64,000 nt of DNA from NCBI RefSeq assembly GCF_028649435.1, contig NZ_JAQSIN010000005.1, one strand, 5' to 3'. Source of the DNA: Curvibacter microcysteis. Its GTDB lineage: Bacteria; Pseudomonadota; Gammaproteobacteria; Burkholderiales; Burkholderiaceae_C. A program made the position numbers and the translations under genes. The notes below the pieces were generated by a model, which made no database searches, was not told where the DNA came from, and saw only the letters and a list, made by a program, of their open reading frames with translations. This document shows positions 15,935 to 25,032 of the stretch, piece by piece. Positions within the stretch are counted from its first letter, which is position 1. The number at the start of each line of letters is the position of its first letter.

Positions 15935-18900
15935 TCAAAAACGACTGCTGCGGTAGCGCTCCAAAAAATCCTGCGGCAGCACTTGGGGCGCTGCCACGGT
16001 CGGCAGGTCCTTCAAATACTCGCTGCCGTAGTGCCAGTCCCGCACGACGCTGCCCATCAGGCCAGGGTCGCGCTTCGCTGGCGGGGTGGGGGCAGTGCCG
16101 GTGACAAAGTGCGCTTCGCGCACCTCGCGCCACCACTCAAGGCACTCGTTGACCGGGCTGTTCCAGGGCCGCAGCCATGACCAGGCGCGCCCTTGCAGGC
16201 GCTCCGGGAAGGCGCCCAGATCGGGGGCCACCACGGGCAGACCCGCCTGCAGACAAGTGCTCAGTGTGTAGCTGTAGGTCTCTGGCCACAGGGCCGGGAA
16301 CCACACCACATCGGGCTGCAGCCAGGTCAGCATGGCGGGCAAATCTTCATCCCGGTAGGCGCCGTGCACGGTGAGTCGGCTTTGCGGCCGGGTCTTCAGG
16401 GTGCGGTAGCCATAGCCGACCAAGTGGATGTCGATCAGCACGTTTCGGCGTTCGGCCTCCAGCGCCAGCTCTTCCAGCAGGTCCGCCCCTTTGATGGCAC
16501 TCAAGGCGCCGATGACCACCACCTTCAGCGGCGCCTCTGCGCTCAACAGGCGGGGCAGGGTGGCCTCGGGCAACTGAGCGGGTAAGTCCAGGTGCGGCGC
16601 CCAGCGCAGATCACAGCCCGGCACGTAGCGGGCCATGCGCTCGGCGGCGTCAAGGCTGGGGGCCAGCACGTGGCGGGTGCGCTGCAGCAGCTGCGCGTGG
16701 TAGTAGCGCCAATCTTCGATGCGGCCGCCCCCTGGGCCAGGCCGCTCGGCGACACATTGTTGGCACTGGGCCAGGCCTTGTTCTCCGCAGTATTGCGAGC
16801 GCTTGTCGGTCAGCGTGACCTGGGGGCAGACGGTGTAGAAGTCATGGGCGGTGAAGTCGGACGTCACGCCCAGGTCTTCAGCCAGCCCCATGACCGGGCC
16901 AGCGTGGCCCAGCAGGTGTTGGTAGTGCACATGGCGCACGCCCAGGTGGCGCAGCGCCTGCAGCAGGGCGGGGTACTCGGTCGCGAGGTCAAACCCCAGC
17001 TCCAGACCTTCTTGGGGCCCCATGAGCTGCAGCCGAACCTGCGCCCCATCTTCGGGGCGCAACATCAGGCAGAAGGCCTGGCCTTGCAGCGAGGCCGCCA
17101 GTTCACGCACATGGCGCATGGTGCCGCCTTCGTAGCGGTGGGTCACCATCAGCACGCCGGGCAGCCCGGCTTCCACGAGGCGGGCCACGTCCACAGCCTG
17201 GCGCGCAGCGCGGGCCGGGTCGCGCCCGATGAAGGCCTGCACCTCGGCGTCGTAACTGGGGTGCAGGCGGCGCAGGGTCTCCATCGCAGCCAGTTCGCGG
17301 GCGCTCTTGGAGGCGCCAAAGCTCACGCCACCCGCGTGCAGCACAAAGGTGTCCAGCGCGTGCAGGTTGCGCCAGCCAGCCTGTTGCGCGCGGCAGCAGA
17401 AGTCGTTTTCCTCGCCGTAGCCTTTGCCGAAGTTGGCCACATCGAACAGGCCCACGGCCTGCAGGCAGTCGCGCCGGATGTACATGCAAAAGCCCACGCC
17501 GGTGGGCACATCCACCACCTGGCCCGGGTTGGTGCGGGCAAATAGCGCGTCCAGGCGGGCGGTGTCGTAGCCCACGGGCAGCGGGTTGGCCTCGCAAAAG
17601 CGTGGCGTGCTGCAAATGGTGGCGTTGTTGGAGAACGGTGTCACCGTGGCCACGCGGCCGTTGTGGTGGGCGGCGTGGGCCAGGCGGTCCAGCCAGTCAT
17701 TGGCCACCTCGGTGTCGCTGTTGAGCAGCACCACATCGCGCTCCGGGTGCAGCGACATGCCCCGGTTGACCGTGGCCACAAAGCCGAGGTTTTCGGTGTT
17801 TTCCAGCAGGGTGATGCGGGGCTCGCTGGCCGCCACCTCCCGCAGCCAAGCGGTGACTTCGGGCTCCGGGCTGCAGTCGTTGATGACGATCAGCGCCCAG
17901 TCGCGGCGCTGCACGCTGGCCAGGGCCGAGCGGATGCAGCGCTGGGTGTCGCTCAGGCCCCGGTACACGGGCACGATGACGTCGATGGGGGGCGCTGGTG
18001 GCGCGTCCGGCCGCAGCTCGGGTGCCGGATCACGCTGGGGCGGCGTGGCCGGCGCAGCCAGGGCTGCTGGCGCTCCAGGCACCCCATGGGGACGTTGACC
18101 GAGCAGGCTGATCTTGAGTTCCACCAGGGGGCGGGTGAGCCGGAACACCGTGGTGTTCTCCAGCGCCTGCACATGGCGGCGATGCTGCGCGCTCTCCAGG
18201 CTGAGTTGCTGGACTTGGGCCTGCAGTTGCTGGTGTTCTGCCTGCAGGGCGGCACATTGCGCCTGCAGCGCATCGCGCTCCTCTTCGGTGCGACGCAAGG
18301 CGGCTTGCAGGGGCAGGCGTTCGGCGTTGAGCGCCTGGTGGGCCGCGTGCAGCTGCTGGAGGTTGGCGCTCAGGGTCTGATGGTTTTGCGCCAAAGCGTC
18401 TTGCTGCTGCTGGGCCTGCGTCCATTGGCGGTCCCAGGCGTTTTGAGCGGCCTGGTATTGCAGCGATTGGGCGCGGAATTGTTCAGCCAGGGCCATGAAG
18501 TCGGCCGACAGGGGCCACCCCAAGCGGGCTTCAAAAGTGCCGCCCACGGCTTGCGGCAGCAGCGCCTGCACAGGGGGGCTGACCCAGGGATCGTTGCCCA
18601 CCAGCAGGCACAGCGGGCTGCCATTGCCCAGCCCGGTGCGGTGCAGCAGCAGGTCATGGTGCGGCCATTGGCCCAGCTGAGCCAGGCCGTCGAGTTCGCT
18701 GCTCCAGTGCCACAGCAGGCGGCCGTCAGCGGCCTTCAGGCTCAGGCTGTGCAGGTGCAAAAAGCCAGGCCGGTCGGCCGGGTCAAAGCGCAGTTCGTTG
18801 AGCTCGCGCTCGCTGGGCAGCGCGAACACCAGGGTCTGGTCGGCTTGTCCCACGGCGCCGCCCAAGACGAGCTTGCGGTCTTCGCTCAGCCCGCGCGCAT

Positions 18901-19669
18901 CGCCCAGGTACAGGTTGGCGCTGAAGCGCGGGTGGGCTTGGGGTGGGGCGGTGTGCAGCAGCTCGCTGACGTGCTCGCGATCCGGTTCGACCGAGGCGAT
19001 GAACTGGTAGGTCAGCGCGTCAGGCTGGCTCAGCAGTTGCTCGGTCACGGTGGGTGCCAGGGTGTCAAACCAGGTGCGGAATTCGGATTCGTGCAGCTCG
19101 CGCTCGATGGTGTCCAGCGCCCGCAGGCCCCAGCCCTCTTCGCTGAGGAAGCGCGCCAGCGACTGGCGAGTGAAAAAGCGCACGTGGGTGCGGTCGAGCA
19201 AGCCTTCGTCGCGGTACAGGAACTCGCCTTGCATCAGCTCGGCGATCAGGCCCGCGTAGCCTGCATTGGGGATGGAGATCAGCACCTGCCCCCCCGGGGC
19301 CAGCAGGCTGCGGCAGGCGCGCAAGACCTTGTCGGGGCCGCGCAAATGCTCCAGCACATCGGCGCAGATGATGAAGTCGTAGGTCTCACCCGCGAAGCGC
19401 AGCGCCAGGTCATCCTGGTCCAGGTCGGTCACGTCGACACGGCGGTAGCCGGGGCGGGCCAGTTCGGCTTCGGCCTCGTTGATGGTCACCCCGTCCACGG
19501 TGCATTGCCTTTGGGCCGTCAAATGGTGGCCCAGCGCCCCACTGCCACACCCCAGGTCCAAGACCCGGGCGCCGGGCTGGACCAGGTCAGACAACACCCG
19601 CAAAGAGGTCCGGGCTTCTTGGCGAATTTCGCGCGTGTAGACGTGCAGAGGAGCATTCCGAGATGACAT
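15935..19669 (-). CDS. methyltransferase / coiled-coil / GT2 / GT4 fusion glycosyltransferase
   Basis: 1244 aa from the ATG at 19669; an in-frame TTG at 19693 is possible but its purine tract is too close. Domains in order: SAM-dependent methyltransferase (about 20-230; VLDLGCGSG and ADVLEHL); a beta-rich region without clear family (about 245-385); a Gln/Leu-rich coiled coil (about 395-510); a Pro/Ala hinge; a GT2 domain (about 560-810; IDVIVPVYRG, LLNSDTEV as DxD-like motif, GYGEENDFCCR); and a GT4-like GT-B domain (about 835-1225; VVVIGALSAIKGADLL, PETYSYTLSTCLQAGLPVV). It probably builds and modifies the exported glycan at the cytoplasmic face. The combination resembles a fusion of an O-antigen polymerase with a WbdD-like methylating terminator (inference). 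Confidence 0.87.
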   Translation of the reverse strand: MSSRNAPLHVYTREIRQEARTSLRVLSDLVQPGARVLDLGCGSGALGHHLTAQRQCTVDGVTINEAEAELARPGYRRVDVTDLDQDDLALRFAGETYDFIICADVLEHLRGPDKVLRACRSLLAPGGQVLISIPNAGYAGLIAELMQGEFLYRDEGLLDRTHVRFFTRQSLARFLSEEGWGLRALDTIERELHESEFRTWFDTLAPTVTEQLLSQPDALTYQFIASVEPDREHVSELLHTAPPQAHPRFSANLYLGDARGLSEDRKLVLGGAVGQADQTLVFALPSERELNELRFDPADRPGFLHLHSLSLKAADGRLLWHWSSELDGLAQLGQWPHHDLLLHRTGLGNGSPLCLLVGNDPWVSPPVQALLPQAVGGTFEARLGWPLSADFMALAEQFRAQSLQYQAAQNAWDRQWTQAQQQQDALAQNHQTLSANLQQLHAAHQALNAERLPLQAALRRTEEERDALQAQCAALQAEHQQLQAQVQQLSLESAQHRRHVQALENTTVFRLTRPLVELKISLLGQRPHGVPGAPAALAAPATPPQRDPAPELRPDAPPAPPIDVIVPVYRGLSDTQRCIRSALASVQRRDWALIVINDCSPEPEVTAWLREVAASEPRITLLENTENLGFVATVNRGMSLHPERDVVLLNSDTEVANDWLDRLAHAAHHNGRVATVTPFSNNATICSTPRFCEANPLPVGYDTARLDALFARTNPGQVVDVPTGVGFCMYIRRDCLQAVGLFDVANFGKGYGEENDFCCRAQQAGWRNLHALDTFVLHAGGVSFGASKSARELAAMETLRRLHPSYDAEVQAFIGRDPARAARQAVDVARLVEAGLPGVLMVTHRYEGGTMRHVRELAASLQGQAFCLMLRPEDGAQVRLQLMGPQEGLELGFDLATEYPALLQALRHLGVRHVHYQHLLGHAGPVMGLAEDLGVTSDFTAHDFYTVCPQVTLTDKRSQYCGEQGLAQCQQCVAERPGPGGGRIEDWRYYHAQLLQRTRHVLAPSLDAAERMARYVPGCDLRWAPHLDLPAQLPEATLPRLLSAEAPLKVVVIGALSAIKGADLLEELALEAERRNVLIDIHLVGYGYRTLKTRPQSRLTVHGAYRDEDLPAMLTWLQPDVVWFPALWPETYSYTLSTCLQAGLPVVAPDLGAFPERLQGRAWSWLRPWNSPVNECLEWWREVREAHFVTGTAPTPPAKRDPGLMGSVVRDWHYGSEYLKDLPTVAAPQVLPQDFLERYRSSRF

Positions 19670-19842
19670 GCGCGGATTATGAGGGCTGTCCAAACCCCCT
19701 CAAGCGCTAGAGCGCCAGCGCCCGGGCCCGCAGCGGCCCCGCGCGCTCGAACTAGAATCCGAGGTTAAAAGAATTCAGGGACGGGCCACTTGCATCGGGC
19801 CTACCCTGGCGATTTTCCCGAGTGAATCCAAAAGGTTTATCC

Positions 19843-20565
19843 ATGCAGGCTCTTACCGCCGTCTCTCCCGAAGCCTTCGCTGGCCAATTCTGGAAGCACC
19901 CAGGTCACTACCAATACGCTGTGACCACCTCGTTTGTGCCCCTGTCGGCGGCTGAACTGCGCAAGGCGGCTGCCCACCTGCCTCTGGCCTTTGTGAAGTT
20001 GGCTGGTGAGTGGCAACTGGTGGCCATCCTGTCGCTGCTGGAGAACACCAACCTGCTGGTCGGCCCCCAAGGCCAATGGCTGGGCGCCTATGTGCCGGCC
20101 GCCCTGCGGGCCCACCCCTTCCGCCTGGTGCGCGACGCGCAGCAAAAAGGCCTGGTGTTGGCCACCCTCGACACGGGCGAGCACCTGGTGCCGGCCTCAG
20201 AAGGCCAGCCCTTCTTCGAGCAAAACGGCCTGCCCAGCGCTGAACTGCAGCGCGTCATGAACTTCCTGATCGAGCTGGAAAACGGCCGTGTGCAAATCAC
20301 CCGCGCTGCCACCGCCCTGTTTGCGGCGGGCGTGTTGAGCCCCTGGGAGCTGGTGGCCAGCCACAACGGGCAAGACCAAAAGGTGGCGGGTCTCTTCCAC
20401 ATCAACGAAGCGGCCTTGGCGGCCTTGTCGCCCGAGAAACTGCTGCGCTTGCGCAACGAAGGCGGTCTGCCCGTGGCCTACGCACAGATTTTTTCTGAAG
20501 AACAACTGCTGCGCCTGCAGCAAGCCATTCAGACCCAAGAAGCCCTGCGCGCCGAGTCGAACTGA
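19843..20565 (+). CDS. SapC family protein
   Basis: 240 aa from the ATG at 19843, preceded by AAAGG; the GTG at 19822 has no such site. It is soluble, without a signal peptide or membrane segment. The pattern FWKHPGHYQYAVTTSFVPLSAAEL, a GPQGQWLGAYVPAALRAHPFRL segment and the C-terminal FHINEAALAALSPEKLLRLRNEGGLP are typical of the SapC family. SapC was named in the S-layer (sap) operon of Campylobacter fetus; its biochemical role is unknown. Finding it in the same 20 kb as an S-layer-like protein with its own T2SS is notable. It is transcribed away from the large glycosyltransferase and towards the WecA-like gene. Confidence 0.85.
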   Translation: MQALTAVSPEAFAGQFWKHPGHYQYAVTTSFVPLSAAELRKAAAHLPLAFVKLAGEWQLVAILSLLENTNLLVGPQGQWLGAYVPAALRAHPFRLVRDAQQKGLVLATLDTGEHLVPASEGQPFFEQNGLPSAELQRVMNFLIELENGRVQITRAATALFAAGVLSPWELVASHNGQDQKVAGLFHINEAALAALSPEKLLRLRNEGGLPVAYAQIFSEEQLLRLQQAIQTQEALRAESN

Positions 20566-20610
20566 TTGATCGTTCCGTGCACCGCGTCGCCAGCCCGGGA
20601 GCTTGCTTGA

Positions 20611-20634
20611 ACCGCCTGACCGCCTGACCGCCTG
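20611..20634 (+). repeat. three tandem copies of an 8-base repeat abutting a start codon
   Basis: ACCGCCTG occurs three times in a row (20611-20618, 20619-20626, 20627-20634), immediately followed by the ATG of the WecA-like gene. The unit is not a multiple of 3, so copy-number changes would shift the relation between any upstream initiation and this start. Confidence 0.9.
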
Positions 20635-21744
20635 ATGGTTGTCCTCACCACCATCGCCTTTTTGATCGCCCTCCTGACGGGGGTGGCGATCGTGCGCGCG
20701 CAAGGCCGTGCCGCGGCCATGTTTCGCTATGGCGACGACAAGCCCCAGCGCTTCCACGTCGGCCATGTGCCGCGCCTGGGCGGCCTGGCCTTGGGCGCGG
20801 GCCTGTCGGGGGCCTGGCTGGTGGGCGCTTTGGTCGATGGGGTGTTGGTCAACCTGAACCTGCGGCTCAACCCCATCAACGTGCTGCTGTGGCTGCTGGT
20901 CATGATGCCGGCCCTGCTGACGGGCCTGATGGAAGACATGACCCAGCGCTTGCCGGTCAGCCTGCGCCTGCTGGCCACCTTTGGCACGGCGGTGTTGGCC
21001 TGCTGGTTGCTCGGCCTGGCCGTGCCCCGCCTGGACATCGACTGGATCGACCGCAGCCTGAAGCAATGGCCCTGGCTGGCCGTGGTGCTGGCGGTGATGG
21101 CCATTGCCGGCCTGCCCCACGCCTTCAACATCATCGATGGCTACAACGGCCTGGCCGGGACTGTGGCGTTGTTGATCTCCCTGGCCCTGGCCCACGTGGC
21201 TTTGCAGGTGGGCGACCGCACCCTGGCCGCGCTGATGATGGCGCTGGCCGGCGCGACTGCGGGCTTCCTGATTTGGAACTACCCGCGCGGCCTGATTTTT
21301 GCCGGCGACGGCGGCGCTTACCTGTGGGGCGGCGTGATCGCGGTCGGCGCCATCATGCTGGTGCAGCGCAACCCGGCGGTCTCGCCCTGGTTCCCGCTGC
21401 TGCTGCTGATTTACCCGGTGTGGGAGACCCTGTTCTCCATCTACCGCAAAGCGGCGCGTGGCGTGTCGCCGGGTGTGGCGGATGCGCTGCACTTTCACCA
21501 GCTGATCTTCCGCCGCCTGGTGCGCAAGGTGTTCCATGACGACCACGCGCGGCAGTTGCTGATCCGCAACAACCGCACCTCGCCCTACCTCTGGGGTTTC
21601 ACCGCGCTGACCGTGCTGCCGGCCGTGCTGTTCTGGCAGAACTCCGTCGTGCTGCTGCTGTTTTGTGGCCTGTTCGTGGTGACCTATGTGCTGGCCTACC
21701 TGGCCATCGTGCGCTTCAAGGTGCCCGGTTGGCTGCGTCGTTGA
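20635..21744 (+). CDS. WecA/MraY-like polyprenyl-phosphate GlcNAc-1-phosphate transferase
   Basis: 369 aa with about ten membrane helices. Signatures are KPQRFHVGHVPRLGGLA near residue 40, HAFNIIDGYNGLAG near 165, AGDGGAYLWG near 222 and a cytoplasmic HFHQLIFRR near 285, the expected His motif. The usual Asp-rich DDxxD motif appears as EDMTQ (about residue 102). Such enzymes start O-antigen synthesis on undecaprenyl phosphate, which completes the ABC-dependent pathway in this region. No ribosome-binding site precedes the ATG. Instead three tandem ACCGCCTG copies abut it, and a TGA overlaps it (TGATG). A short GGCC hairpin (about 21758-21774) follows the stop. Confidence 0.83.
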   Translation: MVVLTTIAFLIALLTGVAIVRAQGRAAAMFRYGDDKPQRFHVGHVPRLGGLALGAGLSGAWLVGALVDGVLVNLNLRLNPINVLLWLLVMMPALLTGLMEDMTQRLPVSLRLLATFGTAVLACWLLGLAVPRLDIDWIDRSLKQWPWLAVVLAVMAIAGLPHAFNIIDGYNGLAGTVALLISLALAHVALQVGDRTLAALMMALAGATAGFLIWNYPRGLIFAGDGGAYLWGGVIAVGAIMLVQRNPAVSPWFPLLLLIYPVWETLFSIYRKAARGVSPGVADALHFHQLIFRRLVRKVFHDDHARQLLIRNNRTSPYLWGFTALTVLPAVLFWQNSVVLLLFCGLFVVTYVLAYLAIVRFKVPGWLRR

Positions 21745-21909
21745 GCGCGGCGTGATCGGCCTTTTCTGGCCGACACGGAACGCCAGGCCGAAAGGGCCCT
21801 GTCGCTTGCGGCACAATTCGGCCTGTTTCGCCTCCCCCGGCTGTGTTTCAGCCCCTCCTGGTAAACCGCCTCAGGCCCCGGCCCGGGGCACCCACCCTCA
21901 GTTCAGACC

Positions 21910-22800
21910 ATGACCGACATCCAATCCATTGCCCCGCGCGACAAGGCCGAGATCCTGGCCCAGGCGCTGCCCTACATCCGCAAGTTCCACGGCAAGACCC
22001 TGGTCATCAAGTACGGCGGCAACGCCATGACCGACCCGGCCCTGCAGGCCGACTTTGCGGAAGACGTGGTGCTGCTCAAGCTGGTGGGCATGAACCCGGT
22101 GGTGGTGCACGGCGGTGGTCCGCAAATCGAAACCGCGCTGAACCGCCTGGGCAAGAAGGGTGAGTTCATCCAGGGCATGCGCGTCACCGACGCCGAAACC
22201 ATGGAAGTCGTGGAGTGGGTGCTGGCCGGTGAAGTGCAGCAAGACATCGTGGGCCTGATCAACCAGGCCGGCGGCAAGGCGGTGGGCCTGACCGGGCGCG
22301 ACGGCGGCATGATCCGCGCGCAAAAGCTCAAGATGGTCGACAACCAGGACCCGAACAAAGAATACGACGTGGGCCAGGTCGGCGACATCGTCTCCATCGA
22401 CCCCAGCGTGGTCAAGGCGCTGCAGGACGACGCCTTCATCCCCGTCATCAGCCCGATCGGTTTTGGCGAAGACAACGAAAGCTACAACATCAACGCCGAC
22501 GTGGTGGCCAGCAAGCTGGCCACCGTGCTCAAGGCGGAGAAGCTGGTGCTGCTGACCAACACCCCGGGCGTGCTCGACAAGTCGGGTCAGCTGCTGACCG
22601 ACCTGACGGCCAAGCGCATCGACGAGCTGTTTGCCGACGGCACCATCTCGGGCGGCATGCTGCCCAAGATTGCCGGCGCGCTGGACGCGGCCAAGAGCGG
22701 TGTCAACGCGGTGCACATCATCGACGGCCGCGTGCCGCACGCCATGCTGCTGGAAATCCTGACCGAACAGGCCTTCGGCACCATGATCCGCTCGCACTGA
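21910..22800 (+). CDS. argB: acetylglutamate kinase
   Basis: 296 aa, full length. It phosphorylates N-acetylglutamate in the second step of arginine synthesis, in the cytoplasm. Amino-acid kinase family motifs are KTLVIKYGGNAMTD (about 29-42), VVVHGGGPQIE (about 66-76), a QDIVGLINQ segment, GDIVSIDP and FADGTISGGMLPKIAGALDAAKSGV near the C-terminus. It is transcribed alone or as the last gene of a unit, and a long perfect hairpin follows. Confidence is high from motif order and length. Confidence 0.96.
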   Translation: MTDIQSIAPRDKAEILAQALPYIRKFHGKTLVIKYGGNAMTDPALQADFAEDVVLLKLVGMNPVVVHGGGPQIETALNRLGKKGEFIQGMRVTDAETMEVVEWVLAGEVQQDIVGLINQAGGKAVGLTGRDGGMIRAQKLKMVDNQDPNKEYDVGQVGDIVSIDPSVVKALQDDAFIPVISPIGFGEDNESYNINADVVASKLATVLKAEKLVLLTNTPGVLDKSGQLLTDLTAKRIDELFADGTISGGMLPKIAGALDAAKSGVNAVHIIDGRVPHAMLLEILTEQAFGTMIRSH

Positions 22801-22811
22801 GCGCACCCCAT

Positions 22812-22870
22812 CTCAGGCCCGCTTGCCGCGCCCCTGGCGCTGGCCGGGCGGGCCTGAGGGTCTGGTTTTA
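22812..22870 (+). terminator. hairpin after argB
   Basis: CTCAGGCCCGC (22812-22822) pairs perfectly over 11 bases with GCGGGCCTGAG (22848-22858), with a long GC-rich loop and TTTT at about 22865-22868 before the response-regulator gene. Confidence 0.6.
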
Positions 22871-22884
22871 ACCCCCTGCACCGC

Positions 22885-23586
22885 ATGAGACTGCTGCTCG
22901 TAGAAGACGATGTGATGGTGGCCAGCGGCATCAAGCTGGGCCTCAGCGATGCCGGCTATGCCGTGGACTGGGTCGGCAGCGGCGAGCGCGCCGAAGAGGT
23001 GCTGCGCGGCGAGACCTTTGACGCCGCCATCATCGACATCGGCCTGCCCGGCATGAGCGGGTTGGACCTGACCCGGCGCCTGCGCCTGTCCGACGTGGCC
23101 AGCCGCACCATGCCGGTGTTGATCCTGACCGCGCGCGACGCCTTGCAGGACCGCGTCCAGGGCCTGGACCTCGGGGCCGACGACTACATGGTCAAGCCCT
23201 TCGAGTTGCCTGAACTGCTGGCCCGCCTGCGCGCCTTGCTGCGCCGCTCCCAGGCCGCGACGTCCGCCGTGCTCAGCTTCGGCCCGCTGGAGATGGACAC
23301 CGCCAGCCGCCGCGCCACGGTGCGCCACCCGGTCGACGGCCGCCAGACCGTGATCGACCTGGGCCCGCGCGAGTGGACGGTGATGGAGTACCTGCTGATC
23401 AACGCCCCCAAGCCCGCCAGCAAGGACAAGCTGCTCGCCGCCCTGACGGGTTGGGACAAGGAAATCACGCCCAATGCGGTCGAGGTCTACATCTCCCGCC
23501 TGCGCAGCAAGCTCGAGCCGCACGGCCTGGCGCTGCGCTCCATCCGGGGCTTTGGCTACCGCCTCGAATTGCAAGAAGGCGCCTGA
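22885..23586 (+). CDS. OmpR-family response regulator (QseB/TctD-like)
   Basis: 233 aa. The receiver domain (about 1-118) has acidic EDD at residues 7-9, phospho-acceptor Asp in IIDIGLPG (about 50), the Thr switch in LILTARD and Lys in VKPF. A winged-helix DNA-binding domain (about 130-228) ends in YISRLRSKLE...IRGFGYRL, as in OmpR/QseB. It is followed directly by its kinase gene (TGA then ATG, no gap). The signal and target genes are not visible. Confidence 0.92.
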   Translation: MRLLLVEDDVMVASGIKLGLSDAGYAVDWVGSGERAEEVLRGETFDAAIIDIGLPGMSGLDLTRRLRLSDVASRTMPVLILTARDALQDRVQGLDLGADDYMVKPFELPELLARLRALLRRSQAATSAVLSFGPLEMDTASRRATVRHPVDGRQTVIDLGPREWTVMEYLLINAPKPASKDKLLAALTGWDKEITPNAVEVYISRLRSKLEPHGLALRSIRGFGYRLELQEGA

Positions 23587-25032
23587 ATGGCCAGCCGCCT
23601 GCGCAACCGGCTGCTGGTCATGCTGCTGGCGCCGCTGTTCCTGCTGGGCCTGGGCAATGCCTGGTTTGACTACCGCTCGGCCGACAGCGCGGCGGTCCAG
23701 CACGACCGCCAACTGCTGCGCTACGTGCCTTTGCTGGCCGACTCGGTGGTCGCGCCGGGCGTGCAAAGCGGCGACCCGCCCGTGCTGCTGCTGGCGCCCC
23801 CCGTGGAGGACTTTCTCAAACTGCGGCCCGGCCACGCGGCCTACAGCGTCAACGACCTGGACGGCCGCTTGCTGCACGGCGAGCCCTGGCTGTCCGGCGC
23901 CACCGTGGCCACGGGCGAGCCCGAATTCCACAGCGTCGAAGAGCAGGGCGTCACCTACCGCATCGTGTCGCAGCGCGTGCGCACCCGTGCGGGCGAGCTG
24001 GTCGTGCAACTGGCCGACGGCTCGGACCCGCGCCAGCAGTGGCTCAGCGCCTTGCTGGCCCGGGTGCTGCTGCCCAATCTGGTGCTGATGATCGCCGCCG
24101 CCTTGACGGTCAGTTGGGCCGTGCGCCGCGCGCTGCGCCCCCTGATCGAACTGACCGAGGCGGTGGAGAACCGCTCGCCCCAAGACCTCAGCGCCATCGA
24201 CGTGGCCGCCTCGCCCGCCGAGGTGCGGCCCCTGGTCCAGTCGCTCAACCGCTTGTTCGACCTGGTCAACGCCCAGTCGGCCAGCCAGCGCCGCTTCATC
24301 GCCGACGCGGCCCACCAACTGCGCACCCCTTTGGCCGGTTTGCAAGCCCAGGTTGAAGCCTGGGCCCAGGTGCTGCACAACAAGCACCGCCAGCCCCCGG
24401 GGGCGTCGACATCGGTGCCTGGCGCGGGCGGTGCCCAGCCCGTCACCTTGGCGCTGGACGCCGAGCAGATCGACAAGCTGCGCCGCGCCACCCGCCGCAC
24501 CTCGCAACTGGCCAACCAGTTGCTGGCCTTGTCGCGTGCCGACGCGCGCAGCATGGAGGCCCAGCCCATGCAACGCGTGGACCTGCTGGCCTTGTGCGAG
24601 TCGCTGCTGGAGGCCCACCTGGACGCGGCCACCGCACGCGGCATCGACCTGGGCCTGGCTGCGCAAGCCGCCCACACCCAAGGCCATGAATGGCTGCTGC
24701 GCGAGCTGTTGGCCAACCTGGTGGACAACGCCATCCGCTACACCCCACCCGGCGGCAGCGTGACCCTGCGCTGTGGGCTGATCCCCTTGGCTGGGTCCGT
24801 CAAGCCCTACCTCGCGGTGGAGGACGACGGTCCGGGCATCTCGGCGGCCGAACGCAGCCGAGTCACCGAACGCTTCTACCGCGTGCCGGGCACCGTGGGC
24901 GAGGGCAGCGGCCTGGGCCTGGCGATCGCCGATGAGATTGCCCGCGTCCACCACAGCACCCTGGAGCTGCACGCCGGCCAGGGGGATCGTGGCCTGCTGG
25001 TGCGCCTGGTGTTCGCCCCCGAGCCGGCCTGA
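23587..25032 (+). CDS. two-component sensor histidine kinase (QseC/TctE-like)
   Basis: 481 aa. There are two membrane segments (about 12-28 and 158-178), and a periplasmic sensor of about 130 residues between them resembles the 2CSK_N domain of TctE/QseC kinases. A short HAMP-like linker is followed by the H-box FIADAAHQLRTPLAG (phospho-His), N-box ELLANLVDNAIRYTPPGG, G1 DDGPGIS and G2 GSGLGLAIADE. The linker between the two helical segments of the H-box domain is longer than usual and Pro/Gly-rich (about 265-290). It partners the response regulator directly upstream. TctE-type kinases often sense organic acids, but nothing here fixes the ligand. Confidence 0.9.
   Translation: MASRLRNRLLVMLLAPLFLLGLGNAWFDYRSADSAAVQHDRQLLRYVPLLADSVVAPGVQSGDPPVLLLAPPVEDFLKLRPGHAAYSVNDLDGRLLHGEPWLSGATVATGEPEFHSVEEQGVTYRIVSQRVRTRAGELVVQLADGSDPRQQWLSALLARVLLPNLVLMIAAALTVSWAVRRALRPLIELTEAVENRSPQDLSAIDVAASPAEVRPLVQSLNRLFDLVNAQSASQRRFIADAAHQLRTPLAGLQAQVEAWAQVLHNKHRQPPGASTSVPGAGGAQPVTLALDAEQIDKLRRATRRTSQLANQLLALSRADARSMEAQPMQRVDLLALCESLLEAHLDAATARGIDLGLAAQAAHTQGHEWLLRELLANLVDNAIRYTPPGGSVTLRCGLIPLAGSVKPYLAVEDDGPGISAAERSRVTERFYRVPGTVGEGSGLGLAIADEIARVHHSTLELHAGQGDRGLLVRLVFAPEPA

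Noticed and set aside
17663..19666. A 667-codon plus-strand frame within the large glycosyltransferase gene
   Set aside because: It is antisense to recognisable methyltransferase and GT2 domains and has no domain of its own.
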